This document shows, piece by piece, positions 35,937-44,594 of a DNA stretch of 64,000 bases (position 1 is the stretch's first letter; the number at the start of each line of letters is the position of its first letter). Under the pieces are notes generated by a model. It was not told where the DNA came from. It searched no databases and saw nothing but the letters and a program-made list of their open reading frames with translations. The stretch is from contig NZ_CP060131.1 in NCBI RefSeq assembly GCF_014235185.1, positions 3,045,501-3,109,500 of the forward strand, read 5' to 3'. The stretch is from Pseudonocardia petroleophila (lineage in GTDB: Bacteria; Actinomycetota; Actinomycetes; Mycobacteriales; Pseudonocardiaceae). The position numbers and the translations under genes were made by a program.

Positions 35937-37218
35937 TCACCGCTCGGCGAGCCCGGCCAGCACGGGCGGCAGCGGGTCCCGGTGCAGGACGCCGAGGCGC
36001 TGGGTGGCGCGCGTCAGCGCGACGTAGAGGTCCGCCGGGCCGTGGCGGCCGTCGGCGTGGATCCGGTCGGGATCCACGACCAGCACGGCGTCGAACTCGA
36101 GGCCCTTCGTCGCCGACGCGGGCACGCCACCCGTCCCGATCACGACGCTGGTGCCCGCGCGCCCGGCCTCATCGCGCACGAACTCCTCGACGGCGGCGGG
36201 CAGCTCGTCGTCGGTGACCCGTCGCGACCACGGCCGCACCCCGCACGCCCGCACGGACTCCGGCGGCCGGGCGTCGGGGGCGAACTCGGCGAGCACCGCA
36301 CCGGCGACGGCCATGATCTCCGCGGGGGTGCGGTAGTTGACCGTCAGCGACCGGTGGACCCAGCGGCCGGGCACGTACGCGTCCAGCACCGCTGCCCACG
36401 AGGTGGCCCCGGCCGCCGACGGTGACGTGCCGGCCCGGAACGAGGTCGCCCGTGGTCAGGAACACCACGTCGGACTCGCCCAGCGACGGCAGCACGCGGC
36501 TGATGTGGGTCAGGAACGCCGGGTTCGGGCCGACGACGAGCACGCCGTTGCGCTCGATCCGCTCCCGCTGCGTGTAGAGCAGGTAGGCGACGCGGTGCAG
36601 CGCCACCACCGTCTTGCCGGTGCCGGGGCCGCCCTCGATCACGAGCACGCCCGGGTGGTCGAGCCGGATGATCTCGTCCTGCTCGGCCTGGATCGTCGCG
36701 ACGATGTCGCGCATCCCCTCACCCCGCGGTGCGTCCACGGCCGCCAGCAGCGCGGCGTCGCCCCGCGTGTCGCCGTCGGGCCGTCCCAGCACCTCGTCGG
36801 TGAACTCGACGACCCGGCGCCCCCGGGAGTGGAACTGCCGCCGCCGCCGCATTCCCTCCGGGTGCGCACCCGCGGCGGTGTAGAAGGCGCGCGCCGCCGG
36901 GGCCCGCCAGTCCAGCAGCAGCGGCGCGTAGTCGTCGTCGGCGTCGAACAGGCCGATCCGGCCGATGTAGGAACGGTCGCCGGACAGCGCGTCCATCCGG
37001 CCGAAGCACAACCCCTCGTCCGCGACGTGCAACCGCTTCACCTGCTTCGCCGCGGCCCGGACCTCGACGTCCCGCTCGACGGCGGTCCCGTCGTGGCTCC
37101 TCAGCGCCGCGTCGTGCTCCGCCTGCACCCGCGCGCGCTCGGCGTCGAGCCGCACGTGGAGCCCGGCCACGTAGGCCCGCTCGGACGCCAGTCCCTCGTC
37201 GTACCCGGGAGTTGACAC
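35937..37218 (-). pseudogene. HelD-like superfamily 1 helicase, broken by an internal deletion
   Basis: The N-terminal half is in one frame (GTG at 37218; ASERAYVAGLHVRLDAERAR, coiled-coil start, YIGRIGLFD, LLLDWRAPAARAFY, Walker A EGGPGTGKTVVALHR) up to FLTTGDLVPG near 36435. From there a second frame reads SAAGATSWAAVLDAYVPGRW, VNYRTPAEIMAVAG and ends ALTRATQRLGVLH near 35990. HelD proteins are about 700 residues or more; roughly 250-300 residues, including the Walker B region, are missing at the junction and the frame shifts there. Both flanks still read well, so the loss is recent. HelD/HelR proteins normally recycle stalled RNA polymerase, and HelR proteins give rifamycin tolerance. This copy should be non-functional. 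Confidence 0.85.
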
Positions 37219-37284
37219 AGGTCCTCAACGGTGTTTCCCGGGTCGATCCACCGGTGGATGCGCACCGGCCACCGTCGGTGCTGA

Positions 37285-37361
37285 TGGTCGGGGTGGCGGG
37301 ATTTGAACCCACGGCCCCTCGCTCCCAAAGCGAGTGCGCTACCAAGCTGCGCCACACCCCG
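37285..37361 (-). tRNA. tRNA-Pro (TGG anticodon)
   Basis: Cloverleaf on the minus strand: acceptor CGGGGTG pairs with CACCCCG; anticodon arm CTCGC-TTTGGGA-GCGAG with anticodon TGG; T arm with GGTTCAAATCC. Discriminator A and an encoded CCA complete the 3' end. A TACACT -10 box lies at 37370-37375, 8 bases upstream of the mature 5' end. Confidence 0.96.
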
Positions 37362-37487
37362 TCGGGCCGAGTGTAGGCGCGTGGGTCGAGAAAGTTCTCC
37401 GCTGGTCTGAACGGTGGGCGACTGCGGCGCGTAGCTACGGACGAACCGGTACGAACCAGTCGCCGGGCCTGTCTCCGGGAGGAACCC

Positions 37488-38186
37488 ATGCGCCCCACAG
37501 TCCGCCGGATCGCCGTCCTCAGCGCGATCACCACCGCCTCCGTCGCCCTGTCCGCGGGGGTGGCCTCCGCCCAGGACACCGAGGTGCCGGAGCCCAGCAC
37601 CTTCACGAGCATGTTCACCGCGATGGCCACGCCCGACATGGTCATCAACAACGACGGCGTCGCCACCCCGGGCGAGGAGGGGGCCACCGGCACCTTCAAC
37701 TACCGGATCAACAGCGACGACGAGATCATCTGCTACGACATCACCCTGAACGGCGTCACGCCGCCGTACATGAGCCCGGCGCGCACCGCGACGCACATCC
37801 ACGAGGCCGAGGCCGGTGCCGCCGGCCCGCCGCGGATCGCGTTCCCGAACCCCGAGGACGACGGCAGCGGCACCCTGCGCAGCGAGGGCTGCCTGCAGGG
37901 CCCGTTCACCACCGGCGTGGCGCCCGAGGGCACCGACACCGGTGAGGGCTTCACGCTCGACCAGATCGAGGCCGACCCGTCGGCGTTCTTCACCGACACC
38001 CACACCGCGAACTTCACCGCCGGTGCGGTGCGCGGGCAGCTGACCAGCGTGCCGATGGGCGGCGTCGCCACCGGCGCCGGTGGCGCGGCAGGCGACGACT
38101 GGGCGCCGGTCGCGCTCGGTGCCGCCGCGCTCGTCGGCGTCGCGGGCGTCGGCACCGTCGTGGCCCGGCGGCGTGCGCAGGACTGA
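37488..38186 (+). CDS. CHRD-domain surface protein with C-terminal sorting-type tail
   Basis: 232 residues: signal peptide (RRIAVLSAITTASVALSAGV-ASAQ), a CHRD domain (about 45-185; FNYRINSDDEIICYDI, ATHIHEAEAGAAGPP, FFTDTHTANFTAGAVRGQLT), then SVPMGGVATGAGG, a hydrophobic helix and a basic VARRRAQD end. That tripartite end is the layout of a sortase signal, but the motif is P-M-G-G-V-A-T-G rather than LPXTG. A class F-type sortase gene overlaps its last 14 bases, so the pair is probably substrate and enzyme. GGGAGGAA precedes the ATG. Confidence 0.86.
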   Translation: MRPTVRRIAVLSAITTASVALSAGVASAQDTEVPEPSTFTSMFTAMATPDMVINNDGVATPGEEGATGTFNYRINSDDEIICYDITLNGVTPPYMSPARTATHIHEAEAGAAGPPRIAFPNPEDDGSGTLRSEGCLQGPFTTGVAPEGTDTGEGFTLDQIEADPSAFFTDTHTANFTAGAVRGQLTSVPMGGVATGAGGAAGDDWAPVALGAAALVGVAGVGTVVARRRAQD

Positions 38187-38760
38187 CCTGCTCGTCGGTC
38201 TCGCCGTCGCCGCACTCGTGCTCGTCGCCGGGTGCGGGGCGGCGCCGGTCGCGGCCCCCGCTGCTCCCGCCCCGGCTGCTCCCGCCACGACGGCCGTCGT
38301 CCCGCCGGCCGTCGTGGCCCCGGCCGAGCCCGCGAGCGTCGCGATCCCGTCGATCGGCGTGCGTTCGGACCTGCTCCACCTGGGTCTGGCCGCCGACGGC
38401 TCCGCGGAGGTTCCGGAGGACTACGCACTGGCGGGCTGGTTCCGCGAGGGCGGGCGGCCCGGCGGCCGGGGGCCGACGGTGCTGCTCGGGCACGTCGACT
38501 CGCGCGACGGTCCCGCCGTCTTCTACCGGCTGCGCGACCTCGGGCCCGGCGACGTCGTCGAGGTGGCGACGGGGGACGGCACGGTGGCCCGCTACGCCGT
38601 CGACCGCACCGAGCAGGTGCCGAAGGACGAGTTCCCGACCTTCGCCGTGTTCGGCGCGACGGCCGACGACGTCCTGCGGCTCGTCACCTGCGCAGGCGAC
38701 TTCGACCGCGGCGAGCGCAGCTACACCGACAACCTGGTGGTGCACGCCACCCGGGTGTGA
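38173..38760 (+). CDS. Class F-type sortase
   Basis: 195 residues. An N-terminal hydrophobic segment ends in LVAGCGAAP (possible lipobox), followed by an Ala-Pro linker and the sortase barrel: IPSIGVRSDLLHLGLAADGS, catalytic His in VLLGHVDSRDGP, catalytic Cys in RLVTCAGDFDRG, and Arg in GERSYTDNLVVHA. All three catalytic residues are present. The GTG at 38173 lies inside the end of the CHRD gene, so the two are translationally coupled. It should attach that protein to the envelope. Confidence 0.9.
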   Translation: MRRTDLLVGLAVAALVLVAGCGAAPVAAPAAPAPAAPATTAVVPPAVVAPAEPASVAIPSIGVRSDLLHLGLAADGSAEVPEDYALAGWFREGGRPGGRGPTVLLGHVDSRDGPAVFYRLRDLGPGDVVEVATGDGTVARYAVDRTEQVPKDEFPTFAVFGATADDVLRLVTCAGDFDRGERSYTDNLVVHATRV

Positions 38761-38861
38761 CGGGTGGTGGCACCACCGCGGGTCCGCATGATGACGCCCT
38801 CCGTTCCCCGCCGTCGCGCCGCCAGGCTGGTCCCACCGACGACGGACCACAGGAGAGCACC

Positions 38862-39173
38862 ATGAGCACCGAGATCATCAGCAGCGTCGACCTGGTCGAC
38901 ACCGACGGCGACGGCTACGCCGAGACCGCCGTCATCGACTCCGACGGTGACGGCTGGGTCGACGTCGTCACCACCGACGTCGACGGGGACGGCTACGCCG
39001 ACGTCGCCGAGTACGACACGGACGGCGACGGCTGGGTCGACGTGACCGCCGTGGACGTCGACGGCGACGTGGTGGCCGACGAGGTCTCCCTCGACGCCGA
39101 CGGCGACGGGTACCAGGAGACGGTCGTGACCGGCCCGGACGCGGCGGTGTTCCCGGTGGACCCGCTCGCCTGA
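38862..39173 (+). CDS. Six-repeat EF-hand-like calcium-loop protein
   Basis: 103 residues, of which about 78 are six tandem repeats of exactly 13 residues: DTDGDGYAETAVI, DSDGDGWVDVVTT, DVDGDGYADVAEY, DTDGDGWVDVTAV, DVDGDVVADEVSL, DADGDGYQETVVT. Each begins with a DxDxDG calcium-loop core (the fifth has lost one Gly). No helices flank the loops, so a stacked-loop calcium-binding rod is more likely than EF-hands. There is no signal peptide. AGGAGAG lies 6 bases before the ATG. The function is unknown. It stands alone between the sortase and tRNA-Gly. Confidence 0.82.
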   Translation: MSTEIISSVDLVDTDGDGYAETAVIDSDGDGWVDVVTTDVDGDGYADVAEYDTDGDGWVDVTAVDVDGDVVADEVSLDADGDGYQETVVTGPDAAVFPVDPLA

Positions 39174-39206
39174 CGCCACCTCGGGACCCCGGCCGAGTGC
39201 GTCCGC

Positions 39207-39212
39207 TAGAGT
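39207..39212 (+). promoter_or_regulatory. -10 box of tRNA-Gly
   Basis: TAGAGT, 26 bases before the mature tRNA 5' end, flanked by a GTCCGC/GCGGAC inverted repeat. Confidence 0.4.
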
Positions 39213-39238
39213 GGCGGACGCCCGGCCTGCCGGGCACT

Positions 39239-39312
39239 GCGGGCGTAGCTCAATGGTAGAGCCCTAGTCTTCCAAACTAGCTACGCGGGTTCGATTCCCG
39301 TCGCCCGCTCCA
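39239..39312 (+). tRNA. tRNA-Gly (TCC anticodon), likely attachment site of the adjacent element
   Basis: Acceptor GCGGGCG pairs with CGCCCGC; D arm GCTCAATGGTAGAGC; anticodon arm CTAGT-CTTCCAA-ACTAG with anticodon TCC; T arm GGGTTCGATTCCC; discriminator T and an encoded CCA. A tyrosine integrase gene starts 89 bases downstream, pointing away. This is the standard layout of an element integrated into the 3' end of a tRNA gene. Confidence 0.96.
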
Positions 39313-39388
39313 CGTCTGACCAGCACGTTTAGCTCCACCGGCCGATCATGGTCGGCCCTCATGGGATCAAATGTGGTGCGAACCGCGC

Positions 39389-39394
39389 TACGCT
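39389..39394 (+). promoter_or_regulatory. -10-like box before the integrase
   Basis: TACGCT ends 6 bases before the ATG at 39401, suggesting a leaderless integrase message. Confidence 0.4.
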
Positions 39395-39400
39395 ACCGAG

Positions 39401-41191
39401 ATGGCGCGAGGTTCCGCGGCCGGTCAGAGCCGCGCACGGGGGAGCATCGAGCCGCTGCCGAGCGGCGCTCTCCGCGTGTCCGTCTACGCGGGCATCGACC
39501 CCGTGACGGGCAAGCGGCACTACCTCAAGGAGATCGTCAAGGCGGGCCCGAAGGCCCAACGCGAGGCCGAAGCGGCCCGCAATCGATTGCTCAGCCAGGT
39601 CGCCGAGAAGCGCAACCCCCGCACGAGCGCGACCGTCGACCAGCTCCTCGAGCGTTACCTCGACCAGTTCGCCGGCTCCCCGAACACGTTGGAGCTCTAC
39701 CGCACGCACGTCCGCAACCACATCTCGCCGTGCCTCGGGCACGTGCGAATCGGCCAGCTCGACGCCGAGACCCTGGATTCGTTCTACGGCGAGCTCCGGC
39801 GATGCCGTCGTCGCTGCTCGCGGAGGCGGGAGATCGACCACCGGGTCGCCGAGCCGCACGAGTGCGACGACCGCTGCGTCCGGCACCAGTGCAAGCCGTT
39901 GGCGCCGACGACCATCCGGCACATTCACTTCATCCTGTCCGGCGCCTACAAGCGCGCGGTCCGGTGGCGGTGGTTGAGCGTGAACCCGATGGCGCAGGCC
40001 GAGCCGCCGCCGGCTCCGAAGCCAAACCCGCAGCCGCCGACGGCCGCGCAGGCGGCCCGGATCGTCAAGGAGTCATGGCGAGATCCGGACTGGGGGGCGC
40101 TGGTTTGGACCGCGATGACGACCGGGGTCCGACGAGGCGAGATGTGCGCGATCCGGGTCTCGTCGGTCGACCTGGACGAGGGTCGCGAGACGATCTGGCT
40201 GCGATGGGCCATCCGCCGCGAGCCGGGCGCGGGGTGGCTCGAGGCGGACCTCAAGACGCACCAGCAACGGCGGATCGCGCTGGACGCGGAGACCGTCCTG
40301 GTGCTGCGTCAGCAGATCGAGCGGTGCCGGGTCCGCGCGGAGGCGCTCGGGTTCGAGTTCCCGGCCGATGGCTTCCTGTTCTCCGGGTCGGCCGACGGGT
40401 CGACGTTCCTGACGCCGGACAGCGTGACCCAGCGCTACGACCGGATGGTGACGCGGCTCGGCGTCGAGACGACCATTCACAAGCTGCGGCACTACTCGGC
40501 AACCGAGCTGATCGCCGGAGGAGTCGACCCGCGGACTGTCGCCGGCCGTCTCGGACATGGCGGCGGTGGGACGACCACGCTCAAGGCGTACTCCGCGTGG
40601 GTGTCGGAGGCGGACCAGCGCGCGGCGAAGGGACTCGGCGCGGGGATGCCGGAGCGGCCGGCCGAGCAGGACGAGGCCGACCTGATCAAGGCGGAGCCGA
40701 GGTACCCGTATCAGGCCATCGCGGCCACGGTCGCGCGTCAGGTCGCGGACGGAACGCTCCCGCCGGGTGCGCCGGCACCGACGGCGGCCGAACTGGCGAC
40801 CCGACACGGGGTGTCGCTGGCGACCGCCAAGCGATCTCTTGTGTTGCTGACCGAGTGGGGCACGCTCGCGCGGCACGGCCGCAACGAGCTTCGCGTCGTC
40901 GGGCCGGTGCTCGTTGCTTCGGTTCCACTCGAGCCGGTCGCACCGCCGACCGAGGACGGCCAGACCGGCATGCTGCTCGCGCTCACGGTCCGGCGCCGCG
41001 GGACCGAGGTCGCACGGTTCTCGACTTTCGCCGACCCGGCCAGCTCATCCGAGCTGCACGAGGTGCTCGCCGCCGCGGTCGCCCGAGCGGGAGGCGAGCC
41101 GGAGGAGATCACAGACTACGAGATGGACGTGCGTCTGCCCGCCGTGCCAGCACCAATCCTCACGTTCGTGGCTTCCTCCCGGACAGGGTGA
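39401..41191 (+). CDS. int: Tyrosine site-specific integrase with GntR-like C-terminal extension
   Basis: 596 residues. An arm-binding domain (residues 10-60) and SAM-like core-binding domain (about 75-215, with a Cys/Arg-rich insert RRCRRRCSRRRE) precede the catalytic domain: Arg in TTGVRRGEMCAI, HKLRHYSATELIAGG (His-x-x-Arg) and GRLGHGGGGTTTLKAYSAW with the nucleophile Tyr. After the catalytic core, about residues 425-505 form a GntR-type winged helix (ATVARQVADGTLPPGAPAPT, ELATRHGVSLATAKRSL), and a further small domain of about 90 residues of unknown fold ends the protein. It should integrate the element into tRNA-Gly. The extension may regulate int or sense element state. Confidence 0.92.
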   Translation: MARGSAAGQSRARGSIEPLPSGALRVSVYAGIDPVTGKRHYLKEIVKAGPKAQREAEAARNRLLSQVAEKRNPRTSATVDQLLERYLDQFAGSPNTLELYRTHVRNHISPCLGHVRIGQLDAETLDSFYGELRRCRRRCSRRREIDHRVAEPHECDDRCVRHQCKPLAPTTIRHIHFILSGAYKRAVRWRWLSVNPMAQAEPPPAPKPNPQPPTAAQAARIVKESWRDPDWGALVWTAMTTGVRRGEMCAIRVSSVDLDEGRETIWLRWAIRREPGAGWLEADLKTHQQRRIALDAETVLVLRQQIERCRVRAEALGFEFPADGFLFSGSADGSTFLTPDSVTQRYDRMVTRLGVETTIHKLRHYSATELIAGGVDPRTVAGRLGHGGGGTTTLKAYSAWVSEADQRAAKGLGAGMPERPAEQDEADLIKAEPRYPYQAIAATVARQVADGTLPPGAPAPTAAELATRHGVSLATAKRSLVLLTEWGTLARHGRNELRVVGPVLVASVPLEPVAPPTEDGQTGMLLALTVRRRGTEVARFSTFADPASSSELHEVLAAAVARAGGEPEEITDYEMDVRLPAVPAPILTFVASSRTG

Positions 41192-41318
41192 GCCAGCGAG
41201 GTGCTTGCGGCCACGGCCCGACGGGCCATGGTGGCTGTGTGAACTCTGTCCTGCTAGCTGCCTGTGGGATGCTGGCGCTTGGCGGTGTGAGCTGGTACGG
41301 CGAAAGGGCGCGTACAAG

Positions 41319-42374
41319 GTGGCTGAAGCGACGATAGATCTGCAGGACGAGTTGGAGACGCACCGCAGAGCTGTCGATACTGAGTATTTCGATCTTTCTA
41401 TTCGTGAGATCGTAAGAATGGTCGAGTCGGCAGAGGTTGTAGTTGCGCCCGCGTATCAACGCCAGTTTCAGTGGAAGCCAGATGTGCAGTCTGCACTAAT
41501 TGAGTCACTCCTCCTGGGGCTGCCTATTCCAGCAATATTCGTGGCGACTAATCGAGACGGCACGTGGGATGTGGTTGACGGTCTTCAGCGAATCGCTACC
41601 ATCATGAGATTCCACGGCATTGACGTCCCCGATGCGCCTCAGTTGCAGTTTGCTGAAGATTCGTTAGAGCTGACGGGTCTGACTCAGCTAACGAGCTTCA
41701 ACTCGCTAAAGTATGACGATCTGCCGATGCCAATCAGGCTCATGTTGGGAAAGCGTTACCTCCGGGTGCAGGTGCTTAGTGACAAGTCTGACACCGACGT
41801 ACGCTTCGAGCTCTTTCGCCGTCTGAATGCGGGAGCGATCGCCCTCTCATCGCAAGAGATTCGGGCCTGCGTGTTCGGAGGTCCGTTCAATAGGATGCTC
41901 GAGGAACTGGCTTCGACTGATGAGTTTCAGTCTCTCCTCAAGTTGAGGCCAAAGAACCAGCACAATGCGACTGCTGCCGAACAGGTATTGAAGTTCTTTG
42001 CATATCGCGACTCCATGGACACCTTCGACGGAAAAGTCACGAGATTCTTGAATGACTACATGAAAAGCCGGGTCAACGACTCTGATCTGGAGTCGGATCG
42101 AGCACTATTCATGAAGGCTGTCGCCATCTTGCGAGAGTCTGTCGATGGGCCGTTCAAGCGAGATCGGGTATCCACAACGCCGCTGAATCAGCTCGAGGCG
42201 GTTCTAATTGGAATATCTCTGGTCATTGGCTCGGGGGAAGAGCCCGTTAGGCCGCCGGCCGGATGGCAGGACGATGCGACACTTGTCGAGGCGAGCACTA
42301 AAGGAACGAACAGCCGCGCGATGCTTACTCGTCGTGTGAATCGCGCCAGGGAACTTTTCACCGGGGCAGCATGA
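41319..42374 (+). CDS. DUF262 (ParB/Srx-like, GmrSD-type) protein
   Basis: 351 residues. The DUF262 core is visible: YQRQFQW at 46-52, DGLQR at 87-91 (the DGQQR-type motif of the family), LRVQVLSDKSDTDVRFELFR and LNAGAIALSSQEIR. The family hydrolyses nucleotides and is a common sensor or effector part of anti-phage systems such as GmrSD and BrxU-like enzymes. The following HEPN gene starts inside its stop codon (ATGA), and a methyltransferase follows. Base composition is near 50% G+C in sampled lines, far below the neighbours, so the gene was recently acquired. Start GTG 41319 is the best in-frame candidate; the ribosome site is weak. Confidence 0.82.
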   Translation: MAEATIDLQDELETHRRAVDTEYFDLSIREIVRMVESAEVVVAPAYQRQFQWKPDVQSALIESLLLGLPIPAIFVATNRDGTWDVVDGLQRIATIMRFHGIDVPDAPQLQFAEDSLELTGLTQLTSFNSLKYDDLPMPIRLMLGKRYLRVQVLSDKSDTDVRFELFRRLNAGAIALSSQEIRACVFGGPFNRMLEELASTDEFQSLLKLRPKNQHNATAAEQVLKFFAYRDSMDTFDGKVTRFLNDYMKSRVNDSDLESDRALFMKAVAILRESVDGPFKRDRVSTTPLNQLEAVLIGISLVIGSGEEPVRPPAGWQDDATLVEASTKGTNSRAMLTRRVNRARELFTGAA

Positions 42375-43081
42375 CCGGAACTGTTTCTGCGACGTTCGAT
42401 CGCGCGCGCGAGGCGCTTGAGCGAGAGGGTCGCCGCCTGGACTCGATAACGGCGGCTGCCGTCGGTGTGACGTCGTTCGATCACGATGGATTTAACGCGA
42501 TTAGCAGAGCACTCTCCTTTGTTGTGATGGGAGGGGTCCTGGAGGATTGGTCCAGGGAGATCTCGTCGGCAATATCAGCCGATGTGGACAATCTTGGACT
42601 GCAGCGTCGCCATCTTCCAATCACGGTGATCGCGGCGATGGAGGCATCAACATTCCGACAATGTGGGAATGACAATGTTTCGGGGCTGATGGCGCGTGCT
42701 AGAGTGATTAGCTCAGCAACTCTGCATGCCAGCGACGCTCGCCCTGTACTCCAATTCGGAGATCTGTTTAGCCTTGCTGATGGAAGCACGATCAGCGACA
42801 AGCATTTCGAGGCCCTCTGGATGGTTTTAGGTCTTGAGGGCGAATGGCGCAACCACCCGAACGACTCCCTACTGCTGAGGGAGATCCGAGACAAGCGGAA
42901 TGATGTCGCACACTGGAAAGAGGATCCTGTTGAGATTGGCAGGAAGAAGCGTGCTTCTGATCTTCGGGCGATGGTCGATCGGCTCATAAGGCTGCTCGAC
43001 CATATCGAGCTTAGTCTCTTGTATTGGCTAGACGGAGCGCGAATGACGGCAGGACCAGCGGCGACATCGGCGAGTCCGTGA
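42371..43081 (+). CDS. HEPN-domain putative RNase (MAE_28990/MAE_18760-like)
   Basis: 236 residues, mostly helical. The C-terminal part has the HEPN catalytic motif R-x4-H at 176-181 (RNDVAH) followed by two long helices (ASDLRAMVDRLIRLLDHIEL). The region around SFVVMGGVLEDWSREISSAI fits the N-terminal part of the MAE_28990 group. HEPN proteins of this kind are metal-independent RNases in toxin and abortive-infection systems. It is coupled by ATGA overlap to the DUF262 gene and lies 42 bases before the methyltransferase. Composition is low-GC like its partners. Activity is inferred from the motif only. Confidence 0.75.
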   Translation: MTGTVSATFDRAREALEREGRRLDSITAAAVGVTSFDHDGFNAISRALSFVVMGGVLEDWSREISSAISADVDNLGLQRRHLPITVIAAMEASTFRQCGNDNVSGLMARARVISSATLHASDARPVLQFGDLFSLADGSTISDKHFEALWMVLGLEGEWRNHPNDSLLLREIRDKRNDVAHWKEDPVEIGRKKRASDLRAMVDRLIRLLDHIELSLLYWLDGARMTAGPAATSASP

Positions 43082-43123
43082 TGTGTCGCCTCGACCGAAC
43101 CGCCTGCACGCGGAGGGAGTGTA

Positions 43124-44407
43124 GTGACCGCCAGCGGCTGGGCTGATTCACCGACTGGCGAAGGGATGCTGCCACTGCTCCTCGATAGCGGTAGGGCGTT
43201 CTCGCGAACCTTATCTCCCAAGAGGCCATCTACGGAAACGGCAGGCTTGGCGGACGTCTTCCCTTACTATGCCGGCTTCTCATTCCGGTGGGCAATGGCT
43301 GAGCTTGAGCATGGGCTGAGTGGACCTGACGGTGGCTGGGTTCTCGATCCTTGGAACGGAAGTGGGACCACAACCCGAGCGGCTCAACAGCTTGGGCTTC
43401 GGTCTGTCGGGATCGATCTGAATCCTGCTGCCAGTGTGGTCGCGGCATTGCGTAGTCAGACCCAGGACGCAATGGCGGAGGTAGGGAAGTTGGAGCTTCC
43501 TGAGCAGTCCACGGATCTGCCTCCTGGCCCACTGCGGTACTGGTTCAAGGATGAGGTAAGTAGACGCCTCGTGCAGTGGCTCAGTCAAGGAAACCAGAAG
43601 CTTGACGCGTTGGATCGGCAGCTGAAGATCGTCGCACTATTCCGTACAGTGCGCCGCTTGACCAGTTCATTCCAGGGGTCCAATCCCACCTGGGTTAGAC
43701 GGTCAAGGAAAGAATCGGATCGTATTGGCCTCCCGCTGGAGTCTCTCGATGAGTTGATCGTGAGCGAGCACAAGTGGCTTCTCGATAGACTCCGTTCGGA
43801 CGAAGCTGAGCGTACTGGCAGCGTGCGCTTAGCGACTGCGTCTGCAGCTCGACTTCCAATCCCCGATGATTCAATAAGTATGATCCTGACCTCCCCTCCA
43901 TACCTGACTCGCATTGATTACGGGGTTGCCTACGCACGAGAGCTTGCAGTGCTGGGTATTGATATCTGGGGCGAAAGTACGATCCGGCTAGACCTGATGG
44001 GGACGACGCTGACTCGCGTGAAAAAATCGCAGCCTGCCGCGATGAGCACGGCAGCGCGTGACCTGTTGGTAAATGTCTCTGCCCACAGCAGTAAGGCGTC
44101 CCATAGCTATTACAGTCAGCAGGCCCATCAATACGTGGCGGACTTGGGTCTTGGGTTGGGCGAGATCTCTCGAGTGTCTCGTCCGGGGGCTTTCCTTACG
44201 CTGGTTGTGCAGGATTCATACTACAAGGATGTTCATGTTCGGCTGGCTGATATATGTATCGGCGAGGCTGAACTGCGGGGGTGGAAAATGATAGAACGAA
44301 TTCCATTCTCGGTCAGGCGCTCGCTGGTTTCACTAAACAGTGCTGCGCAGAGCTATAAGAAGCAGGCAGTAGTCGAGAGTGTGATCCGATTGCAGTTCGA
44401 CGGTTGA
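43124..44407 (+). CDS. DNA methyltransferase (amino-methyltransferase class)
   Basis: 427 residues. SAM-binding motif I DPWNGSGTT at 75-83, followed by GLRSVGIDLNP, and catalytic motif SPPY at 257-260 (SMILTSPPYLTRIDYG). The order motif I then motif IV, with about 170 residues between, is that of alpha-like N6-adenine or N4-cytosine enzymes rather than the beta class, and the spacer may hold target recognition. GGAGGGAG precedes the GTG start. As third gene of the DUF262-HEPN set it could mark self DNA, with the other two as effector, or it could be an orphan. Low-GC composition is shared with its partners. Confidence 0.85.
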   Translation: MTASGWADSPTGEGMLPLLLDSGRAFSRTLSPKRPSTETAGLADVFPYYAGFSFRWAMAELEHGLSGPDGGWVLDPWNGSGTTTRAAQQLGLRSVGIDLNPAASVVAALRSQTQDAMAEVGKLELPEQSTDLPPGPLRYWFKDEVSRRLVQWLSQGNQKLDALDRQLKIVALFRTVRRLTSSFQGSNPTWVRRSRKESDRIGLPLESLDELIVSEHKWLLDRLRSDEAERTGSVRLATASAARLPIPDDSISMILTSPPYLTRIDYGVAYARELAVLGIDIWGESTIRLDLMGTTLTRVKKSQPAAMSTAARDLLVNVSAHSSKASHSYYSQQAHQYVADLGLGLGEISRVSRPGAFLTLVVQDSYYKDVHVRLADICIGEAELRGWKMIERIPFSVRRSLVSLNSAAQSYKKQAVVESVIRLQFDG

Positions 44408-44594
44408 GTCGTGTGTATCGGCGCCGGCTACTGCGCTCCGCGTGCGGATCTGTCGGAGGCCGCATGGCAGGCTTGAGCTGAGAGGTACCCAGCCTGAAAC
44501 TACGACGCCGGATACGCTTGTGGCCAGCAGGGAGCAGATCTCCTGTTCGGGCATAGTTCAGTGCATCGACCGGACCGCTAGGGAGGGATGCAGT

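Noticed and set aside
35937..37218. Programmed frameshift in the HelD-like gene
   Set aside because: A simple frameshift would keep the full length. About 250-300 residues of the family are missing at the junction, so deletion explains it better.
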